From assembly GCF_014648355.1 (NCBI RefSeq), contig NZ_BMQY01000005.1:558001-622000 (forward strand): 64,000 nt of DNA. Direction: 5' to 3'. Below, one piece after another: positions 8,571-17,840 of the stretch. Each line of letters starts with the position of its first letter. The stretch's first letter is position 1. The stretch is from Couchioplanes azureus (GTDB lineage Bacteria; Actinomycetota; Actinomycetes; Mycobacteriales; Micromonosporaceae). Position numbers and translations under genes: made by a program. The notes beneath the pieces were generated by a model. That model was not told where the DNA came from and made no database searches. It worked only from the letters and a program-made list of their open reading frames with translations.

Positions 8571-10025
8571 TCAGGGCCGGCACGTTCCCGCCCCCGGGAC
8601 CGTCGCCGTACGCAGAAAGGCCGCGATCGCCACCGCGCCGGCCAGCACGACGACCCCGTCGATCAGGAAGCCGAACGTCGTGCCCGACAGCACGCCCGCC
8701 CGGGTGGCCGCGCCGTCGTGCAGCTCGCCGTACCCGGTAGCGGCGATGGCCGACACCACCGGGGTGCCGAGCGTGAAGCCGATCTGCTGCGTCATGGTGG
8801 CCAGCCCGGCGGCCAGGCCCTGCTCGCCGTCGGCGATGCCCGACGTCGCGACCACCGTGTACGAGACGATCGCCAGTACGTGGCCGAACCCCCCGGCGAA
8901 GGTGGTCACGAGTACCACGGCCGCGCCGATGGTCCTTCCCTCGCCGAGCCAGTACAGGATGCCGGTGTTGACCGCCTGGATGATCAGCCCCAGCACGAGT
9001 GTGTTCTTGGCACCCAGCCGGCCGATGACCTTCGGGGCCGCGCTCCCGCCGAGGAAGGCGCCGATGCCCAGGAAACCGAACATCACACCCGCCTGGAACG
9101 GGGTCATGTCGAGCACCTGCTGTAGATAGAGCGTGAGCAGGAACGCCATGCCCGACTCCATGGAGAAGGTGAGCAATCCGCCGAGGTTGCCCCAGCGCAC
9201 CGAGTTGCTGTGCAGGACCCTGACCGGAGCCAGCGGCGCCTCGGCCCTGAGCTCGATGACGTAGAACGCCACCAGCAGCACGATCGCGACGCCGAGCGAC
9301 ACCAGGGTCCCGGCCGAGGTCCATCCGGTGCGCTCGGCGCCGGTCACGCCGAAGACCAGGGACAGCAGCCCGAGAGTGACCGTGACGGCGCCGGCAACGT
9401 CCAGCTTCGGCCGGTCGGCGGACCGGGACTCCTCGATCAGCACCAGCGCGGCGAGGAACAGCGCGATGCCGACCGGGATGTTGATCAGAAAGGTCCAGCG
9501 CCAGGACAGCAGGTCCGTGAGCACCCCGCCCAGCACCGCGCCGGCGGCGAAGCCGAGGGAGAGCAGTGCACCGTTCAGGCCCAGCGCGCGGTTGCGCAGC
9601 GGGCCCTCCGGGAAGCTGGTGGTGAGCAGGGCCATGCCGGAAGGCGTGACCATCGCGGTGGCCAGGCCCTGCGCCGTGCGGGCGACGAGCATCACCTCCG
9701 GCGTCGTCGCGAGGCCTCCCACGAGCGAGGACACCGTCAGCATGGCCATGCCGGCCAGGAAGAGCCGCTTACGGCCGAACAGGTCGCCGATCCGGCCGAA
9801 CAGCAACATGAAGCCGGCCGCGGTCAGCGCGAACGACGTGACGATCCACTGCAGGCCGCCGATGCCGAAGCCGAGGTCGGCCTGGATGCCGGGCAGGGTG
9901 ACGGTGAGGATGGAGAAGTCGACGGCGAACATGAACTGTGCGCCGAGCAGGACGACCAGGGTCGCTTTCTGCCTGGCCGTCATGCTGAGCGTGGTGACGG
10001 TGCTTGTCATGTCCTGAACATGCAC
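8571..10025 (-). CDS. MFS drug exporter, DHA2 (EmrB/QacA) type
   Basis: A 484-residue inner-membrane protein with about 14 predicted transmembrane segments. Motif A (GRIGDLFGRKRLFLAG, about residues 65-80) and a motif-C-like segment in helix 5 identify the 14-helix drug:H+ antiporter family. The start is ATG at 10025; an internal ATG at 10010 is an alternative. The gene lies 54 nt downstream of an XRE regulator on the same strand, so the regulator probably controls it, either as one transcript or from a promoter in the gap. Substrate unknown. It is 1.2 kb from the putative biosynthetic cluster and could serve it, but that cluster has its own MFS gene. Confidence 0.88.
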   Translation of the reverse strand: MHVQDMTSTVTTLSMTARQKATLVVLLGAQFMFAVDFSILTVTLPGIQADLGFGIGGLQWIVTSFALTAAGFMLLFGRIGDLFGRKRLFLAGMAMLTVSSLVGGLATTPEVMLVARTAQGLATAMVTPSGMALLTTSFPEGPLRNRALGLNGALLSLGFAAGAVLGGVLTDLLSWRWTFLINIPVGIALFLAALVLIEESRSADRPKLDVAGAVTVTLGLLSLVFGVTGAERTGWTSAGTLVSLGVAIVLLVAFYVIELRAEAPLAPVRVLHSNSVRWGNLGGLLTFSMESGMAFLLTLYLQQVLDMTPFQAGVMFGFLGIGAFLGGSAAPKVIGRLGAKNTLVLGLIIQAVNTGILYWLGEGRTIGAAVVLVTTFAGGFGHVLAIVSYTVVATSGIADGEQGLAAGLATMTQQIGFTLGTPVVSAIAATGYGELHDGAATRAGVLSGTTFGFLIDGVVVLAGAVAIAAFLRTATVPGAGTCRP

Positions 10026-10079
10026 CGAGCGACGGGGCGCAAGAAGTGCGTGGTGAACGTAGTAGTGGCACCAACACCT

Positions 10080-10934
10080 TCACGCCGTGTGCCGCAGCTC
10101 CGGAGCGCCGAGGGTGCCGGCGACCCGGCGGACGACGGCTTCCGTGCCGGTCCCGGAGATCGGCAGGAACACCACCATCGCCAGTCCGATGCGGTCGGTG
10201 AATCGCAGGGACGTGCGCTGGAAGGCCGCCCGGCCGGCACCCGGATGGAACCACAGGTCGGGTCCGCAGGCGTCGTCGGCCACAACCTGCCGGGACCAGA
10301 GATCCGCGAATCCGGTGCTCGTCCGGGACAGCCGGCCGATCAGTGCGGCGAACCGCGGGTCGTCCGGATAGCGGGCCACCTGCGACCGGAAACGGGCCAC
10401 CAGCGGACGCGCCTCCTCCTCCCAGAGCGGATACAGCATCCGGGCGTGCGGATCGGTGAAGAAGTACTCGACGAGGTTGAACTGCTCGCCGGGGGCGACA
10501 TTCCAGAAAGCGCGGAAGGTGCTGTTCGCCGTCACCACGGTCCAATACCGGTCGACGATGTACGCGGGGTTGGGCAACCAGTTGTCGGCGAACGGGGCCA
10601 GCGCCCCCGCGTCCGGCCGGTACGCCGAGTCCACATGCTCGGTGCTCAACCCCGCCAGCCTGCGCATGTACAGCCGCTGAGTGTCGTCCAGGGCGAGCAC
10701 CCGGGCGATGGAGTCCAGCACTTCACCGGAGACGTTCGGTGCGCGGCCCTGCTCGATCCACGTGTACCAGGACACGCCGACACCCGCGAGCAGCGCCACC
10801 TCTTCGCGGCGCAGGCCGGGTGTGCGCCGCCGGCCCGCGACCGGCAGGCCGACCCGATCCGGCGAGGTTTCCGCACGACGGGCGACGAGGAACCTTCCCA
10901 ACTCTGCGAGGCGCGCGGGCACGTCCGATTTCAC
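10080..10934 (-). CDS. XRE regulator with MmyB-like ligand-binding domain
   Basis: About 284 residues from the GTG at 10934; a GTG at 10982 would add 16 residues, and neither has a convincing ribosome binding site. The N-terminal helix-turn-helix (RTPGLRREEVALLAGVGVSWYTWIEQGR, about residues 30-60) is followed by an MmyB-like PAS-related domain recognisable from NPAYIVDRYWTVVTANSTF and the terminal LWFHPGAGR block. Members bind small ligands, proposed to be fatty acids, and often repress an adjacent transporter or oxidoreductase. Here the next gene on the same strand is an MFS exporter. Confidence 0.85.
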   Translation of the reverse strand: MKSDVPARLAELGRFLVARRAETSPDRVGLPVAGRRRTPGLRREEVALLAGVGVSWYTWIEQGRAPNVSGEVLDSIARVLALDDTQRLYMRRLAGLSTEHVDSAYRPDAGALAPFADNWLPNPAYIVDRYWTVVTANSTFRAFWNVAPGEQFNLVEYFFTDPHARMLYPLWEEEARPLVARFRSQVARYPDDPRFAALIGRLSRTSTGFADLWSRQVVADDACGPDLWFHPGAGRAAFQRTSLRFTDRIGLAMVVFLPISGTGTEAVVRRVAGTLGAPELRHTA

Positions 10935-11250
10935 CCGATCAGCGTAGGAGAGCGAACGGGCGGCGACAAGTCCACTTGGCACCGCCGGCCGGGGTCGGTT
11001 GTCGACGGTCGCGTCACTTCCGCACCAAGATCACCAGATGACTGCCGCGTCGTGAGGTAGGTGCGAAGAGTCAGGGTTCAGTGAACATCGCGAATAGCCA
11101 CAGATAGGCCGACCACACCAAATCGACGCCGACAAAGGGCCCGATCCGGACAGCTCCGCCACCCAAGGCACGTCACGGGACGTCATGAGGTTGTACTCAC
11201 ACGGTTAAATGCGCTCACAATCTCACCGGTACAAGCGGGGGCAGTACACA
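10935..11250. promoter_or_regulatory. divergent intergenic region, XRE gene / thioesterase-SARP
   Basis: This 316-nt stretch has no convincing gene. Its AT content is slightly higher than its surroundings, especially around 11060-11220, as expected for promoters. ACGTCA occurs twice with a 10-bp pitch (11170-11175 and 11180-11185). CTCACA occurs near 11190 and again about 18 bp later. These are possible operator elements upstream of the thioesterase-SARP pair; none is decisive. Confidence 0.4.
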
Positions 11251-11673
11251 ATGGACACGATCCAGTCGGTCACGGCCATGTACGACCGGGACCTCACCTG
11301 CCAGACCCTCGGCATCCACCTGGACGACGTCGGGCCCGGGCGGGCCCGGATGCGGATGCGGGTCGGGGACACGATGACCAACGGGCACGGGACCGTCCAC
11401 GGCGGATACCTGTTCCTCCTGGCCGATGCGGCGTTCGCGTACGCCAGCAACAGTCACGGCCCGGCCGCGGTGGCCCAGGGCGCGCAGGTCACCTTCCTGC
11501 GCCCGGCCGCGGTGCACGACGAACTGGTCGCCGACGCGGTCGAGCGGGTCCGCGCCGGGCGCAGCGGGGTGTACGACGTGACGGTGCGGCGCGCGGCCGG
11601 CGAGATCGTCGCCGAGTTCCGCGGGCAGAGCATGATGCTCAGCGGGCGCCCGGCATTCTCACCGGAAAGCTGA
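11251..11673 (+). CDS. PaaI-type hotdog thioesterase
   Basis: A 140-residue hotdog-fold protein. The ATG at 11251 follows GCGGGGGCAG; 14 further in-frame codons upstream are less likely to be translated. The motif NGHGTVHGGYLFLLADAAFAYASNSHG matches the PaaI active site, in which the HGG loop and following Asp act in acyl-CoA (hydroxyphenylacetyl-CoA in E. coli) thioester hydrolysis. No phenylacetate catabolism genes are nearby. It ends 5 nt before the SARP gene and is surely cotranscribed with it, at the edge of a cluster containing a carrier protein and two CoA-ligase-like enzymes. It may release or edit thioester intermediates there; that role is inferred. Confidence 0.85.
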   Translation: MDTIQSVTAMYDRDLTCQTLGIHLDDVGPGRARMRMRVGDTMTNGHGTVHGGYLFLLADAAFAYASNSHGPAAVAQGAQVTFLRPAAVHDELVADAVERVRAGRSGVYDVTVRRAAGEIVAEFRGQSMMLSGRPAFSPES

Positions 11674-11678
11674 CCGGC

Positions 11679-14222
11679 ATGGCGCTGGAACTGGCACTGC
11701 TCGGGCCGGTCGAGGCCCGCACGGACGGGACCCGCGTCCCGCTCGCCCCGTTGGAGCGCAGCGTTCTCACCCTGCTGGCGCTCGCCGAGGGCACGGTGTT
11801 GTCCACCGAGCGGCTCATCGACGGCCTGTGGGCGCTCAAGCCCCCGGCGGCGCCGCGGGTCCGCGTCCAGGGCCTGATCTCGTCGCTACGGCGCAAGATC
11901 GGCGGTGCGCTGGTCACCCGCGACCCGGGATACTTCCTGGCGCTGCCGCCGGCCGCCTGTGACCTCAGACGGTGCGAGGACCTGGCCCGGGAGGCGGCGC
12001 GCGCGCAACCCGCCGAGGCCGCCGTGAAGCTGCGGGAGGCGCTGGCGCTGTGGCACGGCGAGCCCCTGGGCGGGGTGGCCGCGCCCGGGGTGGAGGCCGA
12101 CCGGACCCGGCTGGCCGAGCTCCGGGTGTCGCTCCTGGAGGCCTGCTTCGATGCGGAGCTGGCGCTGGGACGGCACGCGGAACTGGTCCGGGAGATGGTC
12201 GCGGCGGTGGCGGCGAACCCGTTGCGGGAGCGGCTCACCGGGCAGTTGATGACGGCGTTGGACCGGTCGAACCGGCGTGCGGAGGCGCTGCTCGCGTACC
12301 AGACGTTGCGCAAGCGGCTCGCCGACGAGCTGGGCAGCGACCCGTGCGCGGACCTCCGGGAGCTGCACGCCGCGATCCTGCGCGGCGACCAGCCGGCGTC
12401 GCGGAGGGCGCCGGCCGGTGCGGCGGCGGCCGAGCCCGCCCCGGCGCCACGGCCGGCGCAGATGCCGGCCGGCGTCGGTTATTTCGCCGGCCGCGAAGCC
12501 GATCTGGCGGCGCTGACCGCGGCGCTGCCGCACCCGGGTGCCGACCCGCGGATCGTGCTGGTCTCCGGCGCCGGCGGGCTGGGCAAGACGGCGCTGGCGG
12601 TGCGCTGGGCGCACACGGTGGCGGACCGGTTCCCGGACGGCCAGATCTTCGTGGACCTGCACGGCTCGGCGAAGGGCGCGGCGCTCTCGCCGGACGCGGC
12701 CGTGGGCGCGGCGCTGCTCGCCCTCGGGGTGCCCGCGCACCACCTGCCCGCCGGGGTCGAGGAGCGGGCCGCCCTGTTCCGGACCCAGCTGTACCACCAG
12801 CGGGTCCTGCTGGTCGCCGACGACGCCGGCGGCGTGGGCCACCTGCTGCCGCTGGTCCCGCCCACCTCGGGCAGCCTGCTCGTGGCGACCAGCCGGAGCC
12901 GGCTGACCGCGCTGGCCGCGCACCACGAGGTGCGTACGGTCGACCTGCGCCCGCTGTCCGGCACCGCGGCCCGGGAGCTGTTGGCCGAGATCGTCGGCCC
13001 GCAGCGGTTGTCCGGGCCGGGCGGCGACGAGGTGGTGGCCCTGTGCGGCGGCTGGCCGCTCACGTTGCGCCAGGCCGGTGCCATGCTCGCGGCCCGTTCC
13101 ACCCAGGCGCTCGGCTCGTTCGCGGAGGAGCTCCGGGCGCGGGCCGACACCCTCGCGGTGGCCGACGACCCGCGGACGGTCCGGGCGGCGCTGGCGCAGG
13201 CGCGCGCCGGTCTCGAGCCGGCCGGGGCCCGGCTGTTCGACCAGCTCGGCGCGCTGCCGGTGCGCTCGGTGAGCCTGGAGCTGGCGGCCGCGGTCGCGGG
13301 GATCACGGTGCCCCGGACCCGGCGGCTGCTCGACGAGCTGATCTCGGCGAACCTGATGGTCGAGACCGGCCCGGACCGGTACGGCTGGCACGACATGGTC
13401 CGCCGGTTCGCCCACCGCTGCGGGGCCGCGCTGAGCGACCGCGACGTCGCCGAGGAGCGGGCGATCCGCTGGTATCTGACCACCTTCGAGCGGCTGGCGG
13501 CCCAGCCGACGCCGGATCCGGAGTTCGTCGCGGCCGAGCGCGACGATCTGCCGGCCCTGGCCCGGTGGGTGGTGCAACGCCGCGATCCCGCGCTCACCTG
13601 GGATTTCGTCAGCAAGGCGTACGCGGTCACCCCGGCGGTGGGCATCGAGGCGTGCGAGGCGGCGCTGGCCGCGGCGACGACGCTGGGCGTCAGCCGGACG
13701 CTCGGGGCGGCCCACGCCCAGCTCGGTGCCGTGCTGCTGGCCGACCCGGCGCGCTCCGAGGAGGCGAGCGGGCACCTGAGCAAGGCGATCCACCTGCTCG
13801 ACGTGGACCAGCGGGACCACATCCGGATCGCCACGTTCGGGCTGGGCACCCTGCTGGCCAGGCAGGGGCGGCCCGCCGAGGCCGGCTCGCTGCTGGAGCG
13901 CACGCTGGACCTGCTCGACCCGGGCCGGGAACCGCTGGCCGCCACGATCGCCCTGTTCGCCCACGCCGACCTGCTGGTGCGGGCCGGCTCGGCCGAGCGC
14001 GGTCAGGAGCGGTTCGCGCAGGCGCTGATCATGTGCGAGGCGGCGACCGGCACCCGGTTCAGCCGCGGCCGGCAGGTGCTGAACGCGCAGGTGGGCGCGC
14101 GGTTCCGGACGCACCTGAGCCGTTCCCTGGAGGCGTCCCGGGTGAGCGGCACGGATCGGCGGCTGGCCCGGAATCTGTTCAGCGCGGGCGTACGGCACGC
14201 ACCCGGGGATCCCGCGCGGTAA
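11679..14222 (+). CDS. AfsR/DnrI/RedD-type SARP with NB-ARC, probable pathway activator
   Basis: An 847-residue regulator. Domain order: OmpR-like winged helix (1-90), transcriptional activation domain (about 95-240), an Ala/Pro linker, NB-ARC with P-loop GAGGLGKTA (297-305) and VLLVADD Walker B, then a winged-helix/helical region. The TPR tail is shorter than in the other SARP of this window. It sits 5 nt after the thioesterase gene and converges on an ATP-grasp gene. Its position beside a run of biosynthetic genes suggests it is the cluster-situated activator. A direct repeat with the SARP 11-bp pitch occurs in the promoter region of the main operon, 1.3 kb downstream. Confidence 0.92.
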   Translation: MALELALLGPVEARTDGTRVPLAPLERSVLTLLALAEGTVLSTERLIDGLWALKPPAAPRVRVQGLISSLRRKIGGALVTRDPGYFLALPPAACDLRRCEDLAREAARAQPAEAAVKLREALALWHGEPLGGVAAPGVEADRTRLAELRVSLLEACFDAELALGRHAELVREMVAAVAANPLRERLTGQLMTALDRSNRRAEALLAYQTLRKRLADELGSDPCADLRELHAAILRGDQPASRRAPAGAAAAEPAPAPRPAQMPAGVGYFAGREADLAALTAALPHPGADPRIVLVSGAGGLGKTALAVRWAHTVADRFPDGQIFVDLHGSAKGAALSPDAAVGAALLALGVPAHHLPAGVEERAALFRTQLYHQRVLLVADDAGGVGHLLPLVPPTSGSLLVATSRSRLTALAAHHEVRTVDLRPLSGTAARELLAEIVGPQRLSGPGGDEVVALCGGWPLTLRQAGAMLAARSTQALGSFAEELRARADTLAVADDPRTVRAALAQARAGLEPAGARLFDQLGALPVRSVSLELAAAVAGITVPRTRRLLDELISANLMVETGPDRYGWHDMVRRFAHRCGAALSDRDVAEERAIRWYLTTFERLAAQPTPDPEFVAAERDDLPALARWVVQRRDPALTWDFVSKAYAVTPAVGIEACEAALAAATTLGVSRTLGAAHAQLGAVLLADPARSEEASGHLSKAIHLLDVDQRDHIRIATFGLGTLLARQGRPAEAGSLLERTLDLLDPGREPLAATIALFAHADLLVRAGSAERGQERFAQALIMCEAATGTRFSRGRQVLNAQVGARFRTHLSRSLEASRVSGTDRRLARNLFSAGVRHAPGDPAR

Positions 14223-14234
14223 CCCCCCGTTCGC

Positions 14235-14262
14235 GGCCGCCATCTCGTCCGAGGTGGCGGCC
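14235..14262. terminator. bidirectional hairpin between SARP and ATP-grasp gene
   Basis: GGCCGCCA and TGGCGGCC form a perfect 8-bp stem with a 12-nt loop between the convergent stops at 14222 and 14271. No T-tract is present. Confidence 0.6.
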
Positions 14263-14270
14263 GGCGGGTC

Positions 14271-15527
14271 TCAGGCGTCCTCGGCCAGTTCGTAGAACGC
14301 CGGGCCGTCCAGGTAGCGGAAGGTACCGAAGTCGCGGTCGACGACCTCCTCCACCGGGTGCATCAGGTTGACGATCAGCGGGGTGCTCAGGTCGTCGACG
14401 GTGCGCCGCAGCCGGCCGCCGGGCGACACCACCGGGCGGATGTCGTAGAGGCTCTCCAGCCCCTCGATCACGCCCATCATCGGGTACGACTTGAGCGGCG
14501 CCTCCACGGTGGACACGGCCCACGCGCTGACCACGTGCTGCTTGATCTCGTAGTCGGTGCCCGCCCGCTCGGCGAACCGCTCCGGCCGCGTGTACGCGTC
14601 GACGATCCACTCCAGCTGTCCCTCGCCGAGTGCCGGCTGGCAGAAGCCGGGCAGGTCCAGGCCGGCCATCCGGGCGCCCACCTCGACCAGGCAGGGCCCG
14701 TCCGGGGTCAGCTTGATCTCCAGGTGCGCGGCGCCGTAGCGGATGCCGAGCGCGTCGAGGACCTGGAACGCGTACGGCACCAGCGCCTCCTGGACCGCGC
14801 CGTGCCGGGGCAGCAGGCGCACCCCGCAGGTGAGGTCGACGATGCCGTTGGCGGTGAGCTTCTCGTACTTCCACATGTCGGTGACGTGGTGCCGGCCGTC
14901 GCAGCTCACCGTGTCCACCACGTACTCGCCGCCGACCAGGTACTCCTGGGCCACGACGCCCTCGTTGCGCCGGGAGAAGATGTTCTCGCTGTCGAGGAGC
15001 TTGCGGTACGCCGCGACGGACTCGGCCGGCGTCGAGCAGAAGTGCACCCCGTCACCGGCCGCGCTGCGGATGGGCTTCACCACGATCCGGCCGCCCAGCT
15101 CGGCGTGCCACGCGGCCAGCTGCTCCGCGTCGGTGACGAGGAGCTGGCGGGTGGCCCGCAGCCCGGCGGCCCGGAGGGTCTCGATCTGCACGTACTTGTC
15201 GCGGCGGGCGACGCTCAGCGCGGTGCCGTTGTTGGGCAGCCCGAGCTCGGTGGCGAGCAGGTCGGCGAACTCGACGCCGATCTCCCCGCTGGCCACGACG
15301 GCGACCGGGTCGTGCGCCCGTACCGCGGCGAGCGTGGCGTCCAGGTCGCCGTCGTGCACGATGTTGGCGGCGTACGGGGACAGGTCGAGGGTGCCTTGGT
15401 ACACCAGTGGCCGTTCGGGCGTGCTCTGCACCCGGACCACTTGGTAGCCGGCCTGGTGGAAGACCGGCGGCACGCGCCGGCTCGGGGCGTAGGGATCGAC
15501 CAATACGACGGTTCGGGAAGCGCTCAT
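14271..15527 (-). CDS. ATP-grasp carboxylate-amine ligase, cluster member
   Basis: A 418-residue cytoplasmic ATP-grasp enzyme. The first 115 residues form a Rossmann-like pre-ATP-grasp domain. The ATP-binding part follows, with GRIVVKPIRSAAGDGVHFC as the lysine and small-loop region (about 145-165), VVAQEYLVGGEYVVDTVS, and the metal-binding AAHLEIKLTPDGPCLVEVGARMAG (about 265-290). This resembles BacD-like L-amino-acid ligases, which couple a carboxylate to an amine through an acyl phosphate with ADP release. It is transcribed divergently from the main operon over a 118-nt promoter region. Joint control and a role in making an amide bond of the product are inferred. Confidence 0.88.
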   Translation of the reverse strand: MSASRTVVLVDPYAPSRRVPPVFHQAGYQVVRVQSTPERPLVYQGTLDLSPYAANIVHDGDLDATLAAVRAHDPVAVVASGEIGVEFADLLATELGLPNNGTALSVARRDKYVQIETLRAAGLRATRQLLVTDAEQLAAWHAELGGRIVVKPIRSAAGDGVHFCSTPAESVAAYRKLLDSENIFSRRNEGVVAQEYLVGGEYVVDTVSCDGRHHVTDMWKYEKLTANGIVDLTCGVRLLPRHGAVQEALVPYAFQVLDALGIRYGAAHLEIKLTPDGPCLVEVGARMAGLDLPGFCQPALGEGQLEWIVDAYTRPERFAERAGTDYEIKQHVVSAWAVSTVEAPLKSYPMMGVIEGLESLYDIRPVVSPGGRLRRTVDDLSTPLIVNLMHPVEEVVDRDFGTFRYLDGPAFYELAEDA

Positions 15528-15554
15528 CGCCCCACCGTGGGCGCGGCCACTGCA

Positions 15555-15573
15555 GATCCGCTACGGATCCGCT
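15555..15573 (+). promoter_or_regulatory. SARP-like direct repeat, 11-bp pitch
   Basis: GATCCGCT occurs at 15555-15562 and 15566-15573: an 8-bp direct repeat with an 11-bp period (a heptamer plus 4-bp spacer, one helical turn). This is the geometry SARP winged helices recognise. A third GATCCGC lies at 15614-15620. The site lies in the 118-nt promoter region between the divergent ATP-grasp gene and the eight-gene operon, 1.3 kb after the SARP gene. Binding is inferred. Confidence 0.45.
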
Positions 15574-15645
15574 GCACGGCGGGCCGCCCGGCGCGGGCAG
15601 CGGAACCATAGTGGATCCGCAGCGCGTCCCCGCAGGCTTCGGTCC

Positions 15646-16620
15646 ATGTTGCAGCGCATGTGCTGGGTTTTCCCGGACAGAGAATCGACCCGGACCGCGG
15701 CGCAGTGGAGCCGCGCGTTCTGGCGCACCTATCAGGAAGTGGCCCAGGATCTCGGTCTGAGCTGGGAGCGGACCACACCGGAGGCGGTGACCGTGGACGC
15801 CCTGGATCCCCAGAACCCGCGGGTGTTCGTCGACGGCAAGCTGGTCACCCCGGACGACACCCTGTTCATCACCTCCCCGTACACGCTGCCCTACCAGGCC
15901 GCCGACACCTTCAACCAGTTCACGCTGTACGCGGTCCTGGAGCAGGCCGGCTTCTATCTGCCGCACCCGGCCTGGCTGGCCGCGCTCGGCAACGACAAGA
16001 TGGCCACCCTGCTGTTCCTCAGGGACTCGCCGATCCCGCCGATCCCCTCCGTCCGCATCGGGTCCGGCCGGGACCTGCCGTACGAGGAGTTCCTGCCCGC
16101 GATCGAGAAGCTGACGTATCCGGCGATCGTCAAGCCGGCCGGCTGGTGCGCCTCGCGGGGCATCAACATGGCCCACGACGAGCACGACGTCCGCGGGCTG
16201 CTCAGCCTGGCCCAGGGCGGGGACACCACGCTGGTGTTCCAGCCGTACCTGGGCCGGTCGACCACCGACTACCGCGTGCACATGGTGGACGGCAAGCCGC
16301 ACACCACGCTGCTGCGCATCCCGGGCGACGGTGCCCGCTACCCGCAGTACAGCACCGGGGCGCGGCTGCGGTACGCGCCGCTGCCCGAGGAACTGGCTCC
16401 GGCGCTGGAATTCTTCGCGAAGAAGCTGCCGCTGCCGTACTTCTGCGTCGACTTCCTGCACGACGGTGAACGTTTCTGGCTGTCCGAGGTGGAACCGGAC
16501 GGCGCCATCATGTGCCCCGATCCCGGCGATCCCGAGGTGGTCCGGCAGAACCGGGCGATCGTCCGGGACCGGTTCCAGGCGTACCGGGACGGGCACGCCC
16601 GATCGAGAGGTGCGCTGTGA
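15646..16620 (+). CDS. ATP-grasp (RimK/glutathione-synthase-like) enzyme, first gene of operon
   Basis: A 324-residue protein; translation may begin at ATG 15646 or ATG 15658. The ATP-grasp elements are TYPAIVKPAGWCASRGINM (ATP-binding lysine and loop, about residues 160-180), a TLVFQPYLG hinge and a C-terminal acidic metal-binding FWLSEVEPDGAIM. The class joins a carboxylate to an amine or amino acid with ATP to ADP. It is dissimilar in detail to the divergent ATP-grasp gene, so the cluster could make two different amide bonds. Its stop overlaps the next start by 4 nt. Substrates are unknown. Confidence 0.85.
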   Translation: MLQRMCWVFPDRESTRTAAQWSRAFWRTYQEVAQDLGLSWERTTPEAVTVDALDPQNPRVFVDGKLVTPDDTLFITSPYTLPYQAADTFNQFTLYAVLEQAGFYLPHPAWLAALGNDKMATLLFLRDSPIPPIPSVRIGSGRDLPYEEFLPAIEKLTYPAIVKPAGWCASRGINMAHDEHDVRGLLSLAQGGDTTLVFQPYLGRSTTDYRVHMVDGKPHTTLLRIPGDGARYPQYSTGARLRYAPLPEELAPALEFFAKKLPLPYFCVDFLHDGERFWLSEVEPDGAIMCPDPGDPEVVRQNRAIVRDRFQAYRDGHARSRGAL

Positions 16621-17840
16621 CCGCCGACTTCTTCTCCGCCACCCCGCTCGCGGTCGAGACCGCCCGGGACACCCTGGCCAAGCTGCGCTCGGTGCCGGCC
16701 CTGGCCGACCGGTACGCCGACATCGTGGCGCTGGGCAGCCTCGAGGACCTGGTCCACGTGCCGGTGATGCGCAAGGACGACCTCCAGGCGGCGCTGAAGC
16801 ACCTCAAGCCGAAGGCGCAGCACGGCGCGACCTGGACGTTCCAGAGCGGCGGCAGCACCGGCGCGCCGAAGGTCGGCTACGCCCCCACCGGCCTCTACAT
16901 GGCCGAGGTGTACGAGCAGTGGAAGCCGCTCGGCCCCGACGACCTGTTCGTCAACACCTGGGGCGCCGGCGGCTTGTGGGGTGCGCATCCCCTGATGAAC
17001 GCGTACGCGGACCTGACCGGGTGCACGGGATTCGGGCTGGGCGTCATCAAGCCCGCCGAGTACGACTACTGGCTCGAGTTCTTCGTCGACCGCGGCATCA
17101 CCTCGATCGGCGGCACGCCCAGCGTGCTGCGGCCGATCATCGGCCGCGCCCGGGAGATCGGGATCAAGCTGCCCGACCTGCGGACCCTGCTCTGGCTCGG
17201 CGAGCCCTGGATCCCGGGCCTGGACGAGGACCTGCCGGTGGTGGCGCCGCAGGCGCGCCGCTGGGGCCTGTTCGGCAGCACCGAGACCTGGGTGGCCGGC
17301 ACGAACACGCCGCAGTGCGCCGACGACACCTGGCACACGCTGCCGTCGCAGCTCGTGCACATCGGCGCCGACCAGATGATCGACTTCACCTCGCTGAAGC
17401 CGCACGGGCTCAACCCGGTGCTGCGCTACCAGACCGGCGACGCGGGCGAGTGGGTCACCTGCACCTGCGGGGTGCCGGGCCGGGCGCTGCGGGTCCTGGG
17501 CCGCCGCGACGAGGACGCGTTGTTCCGCGGCATGTCGCTCAACGTGGACGCCTTCCTGCGCGAGGTCGCCAGCGGGGGCGGGGTGTCGCAGAGCCAGTTG
17601 GTGATCACCGAGCATCCGGCCCGCGCCGCCATCCTGGAGGTGCTCGTGGTGCCGTCCCACGACGCGCCGGACGGGCTCGCCGACCGGATCCGGGACCACA
17701 TCCTGGCCTCCCCCTTCGGCGGGCCGAACACCGCCTTCTACCGCGACCCGGAGGCCTTCGAGGTCCGCATCGTCGGGACCCTGATCCACAACGAGCGCAC
17801 CGGCAAGGTGTCTTCCCTGGTGCAGCGGCAGGCGACATGA
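16617..17840 (+). CDS. PaaK-like adenylate-forming enzyme
   Basis: A 407-residue member of the ANL superfamily, phenylacetate-CoA-ligase branch. GTG 16617 overlaps the preceding stop (GTGA) and has GAGAGG about 8 nt upstream. The ATP-binding motif SGGSTGAPK is at 77-85, FGSTETWVAG is the A5-like motif, RYQTGD is the A7-like motif, and a lysine in NERTGKVSSL near the C-terminus corresponds to the catalytic A10 Lys. It should activate an aryl or alkyl carboxylate as an acyl adenylate, for CoA, the carrier protein or directly an amine. Neighbouring overlaps imply strict cotranslation with the ATP-grasp and MFS genes. Confidence 0.85.
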   Translation: MTADFFSATPLAVETARDTLAKLRSVPALADRYADIVALGSLEDLVHVPVMRKDDLQAALKHLKPKAQHGATWTFQSGGSTGAPKVGYAPTGLYMAEVYEQWKPLGPDDLFVNTWGAGGLWGAHPLMNAYADLTGCTGFGLGVIKPAEYDYWLEFFVDRGITSIGGTPSVLRPIIGRAREIGIKLPDLRTLLWLGEPWIPGLDEDLPVVAPQARRWGLFGSTETWVAGTNTPQCADDTWHTLPSQLVHIGADQMIDFTSLKPHGLNPVLRYQTGDAGEWVTCTCGVPGRALRVLGRRDEDALFRGMSLNVDAFLREVASGGGVSQSQLVITEHPARAAILEVLVVPSHDAPDGLADRIRDHILASPFGGPNTAFYRDPEAFEVRIVGTLIHNERTGKVSSLVQRQAT

